From NCBI RefSeq assembly GCF_052088025.1, contig NZ_JBQCYD010000070.1, positions 1-6,821 of the forward strand: DNA of 6,821 bases, given 5' to 3'. Shown piece by piece: positions 6,018 through 6,821 of the stretch (position 1 is the first letter of the stretch; every line of letters begins with the position of its first letter). This stretch comes from Anaeromonas sp052088025. Lineage in GTDB: Bacteria; Bacillota; Clostridia; Tissierellales; SIT17. The notes beneath the pieces were generated by a model. The model worked only from the letters and a program-made list of their open reading frames with translations. It did not search any database and had not been told where the DNA came from. A program made the translations under genes and the position numbers.

Positions 6018-6821
6018 TCATCCTACTTGTTTGAACCAACCGCTTGTGCCATTTGCAATTTTAACAAGAGCTAGCATTACAGGTACTTCCACTAATACAC
6101 CCACTACTGTGGCAAGTGTTGCTCCAGATTGTAATCCGAATAATGATATTGCTACTGCTACTGCTAATTCAAAAAAATTACTTGCACCAATCATAGCTGC
6201 AGGTGCTGCAATATTGTGCTTTAGTTTCCATGTTTTTGCCCATAAATAGGCTATAAAGAAAATCAAAAATGTTTGTATAATCAATGGTACTGCAATCAGT
6301 ACAATATGAACTGGATTATTTAGAATAATTTCTCCTTGGAACGAAAATATGATAATTAAAGTTAAAAGTAATCCCACTATAGTAGTATTATCAAATTTCT
6401 TTAGAAATACATTTTCAAAATAATCTAATCCCTTATTCTTAATGATGTATTTCCTTGATAGATATCCACCAAGTAGTGGAATTACTACAAATAGTACCAC
6501 TGATAAGATTAATGTATCATAAGGAACTATTACATTACTTACACCTAAAAGGAATGCAACTATTGGTGTAAATGCAAGTAACAGAATAATATCATTAACT
6601 GCAACTTGAACTAATGTATAAGCTGGGTCACCCTTTGTTAGATGACTCCAAACAAACACCATTGCTGTACAAGGTGCTGCACCTAGAAGTACTGCGCCTG
6701 CTAGATATTCATTTGCTAAATCTGGTCCTATCCAAGCTTTAAAAACAACTTTCAAGAAAAAGGTTGCTATCAAATACATTGTAAAAGGTTTAATTAACCA
6801 ATTGGTCACACAAGTAACTGT
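6018..6821 (-). CDS. acr3: ACR3-family arsenite efflux permease (N-terminus outside the window)
   Basis: The frame is open to the right edge, giving 267 C-terminal residues of a protein usually about 350 long. It pumps As(III) (arsenite) out across the cytoplasmic membrane, driven by the proton gradient. Visible family signatures are TCVTNWLIKPF at visible residues 3-13 with the conserved TM4 cysteine, GAAPCTAMVFVWSHLTKGDP at 47-65, VNDIILLL at 75-82, and GASNFFELAVA with the conserved TM9 glutamate at 218. About seven membrane segments are visible. The ending GWFKQVG followed by TGA matches the normal C-terminus of the family. The GTG at 6809 is an internal codon, not the start. The promoter and any ArsR-type regulator must lie to the right of the window. 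The Sec-CopZ-like gene follows directly, so the two probably share one transcript and stress response. Confidence 0.96.
   Translation of the reverse strand, partial: TVTCVTNWLIKPFTMYLIATFFLKVVFKAWIGPDLANEYLAGAVLLGAAPCTAMVFVWSHLTKGDPAYTLVQVAVNDIILLLAFTPIVAFLLGVSNVIVPYDTLILSVVLFVVIPLLGGYLSRKYIIKNKGLDYFENVFLKKFDNTTIVGLLLTLIIIFSFQGEIILNNPVHIVLIAVPLIIQTFLIFFIAYLWAKTWKLKHNIAAPAAMIGASNFFELAVAVAISLFGLQSGATLATVVGVLVEVPVMLALVKIANGTSGWFKQVG

Noticed and set aside
6018..6020. Readthrough of the acr3 TGA stop as Sec
   Set aside because: The protein already ends at the normal ACR3 C-terminus, only four further codons precede a TAA, and the Shine-Dalgarno of the next gene lies there.
6031..6249. Plus-strand 72-codon frame opposite acr3
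   Set aside because: Antisense shadow of ACR3 coding sequence with no RBS or recognisable domain.

Overview
The window is very AT-rich, with purine-rich Shine-Dalgarno sites (AGGAGG-like), a T-box leader, and gene families typical of low-GC anaerobic Firmicutes (Clostridia/Tissierellia-like). Genus cannot be assigned from the sequence. One gene appears to decode an in-frame UGA as selenocysteine, so the organism probably carries the selA/selB/selC/selD machinery elsewhere.

Left part (1-2900). The end of a plus-strand gene, perhaps a DUF2935-like helical protein, closes on a rho-independent terminator. Facing it is a three-gene minus-strand operon, in transcription order: a P-loop protein of the cyclic 2,3-diphosphoglycerate synthetase-like family, an isochorismatase-fold cysteine hydrolase, and a VOC (glyoxalase-fold) protein started by GTG. 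The operon has a near-consensus promoter (TTGCAT-17-TATAAT) and a T-box riboswitch with a Stem I distal loop, Stem III, the AGAGTGGTACCGCG T-box and a competing terminator. The operon is therefore controlled by the charging of one tRNA, which ties three poorly understood enzymes to an amino acid. The specifier codon is ambiguous (CUA/Leu or UGG/Trp are the best candidates).

Middle (2997-5403). An AEC-family permease lies divergent to the T-box operon. It is followed by the decayed end of a GAF-domain sensor gene on the minus strand, then truA (tRNA pseudouridine synthase) on the minus strand. Divergent from truA is a 94-residue holin-like membrane protein.

Right part (5437-6821). A minus-strand operon runs in from beyond the window: the ACR3 arsenite efflux pump (N-terminus outside), then 17 bases later a 166-codon gene for a CopZ-like protein (zinc-binding zf-CopZ-type domain plus BFD-type [2Fe-2S] domain). 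Its codon 11 is UGA, next to Cys10. A perfect 8-bp hairpin with a GGUC apical sequence begins 14 bases after the UGA, as expected of a bacterial SECIS. Conventional ORF calling keeps only the last 61 residues and misses the gene. The best hypothesis is a selenocysteine-containing soft-metal chaperone or redox partner working with arsenite export; this is the most notable item in the window.
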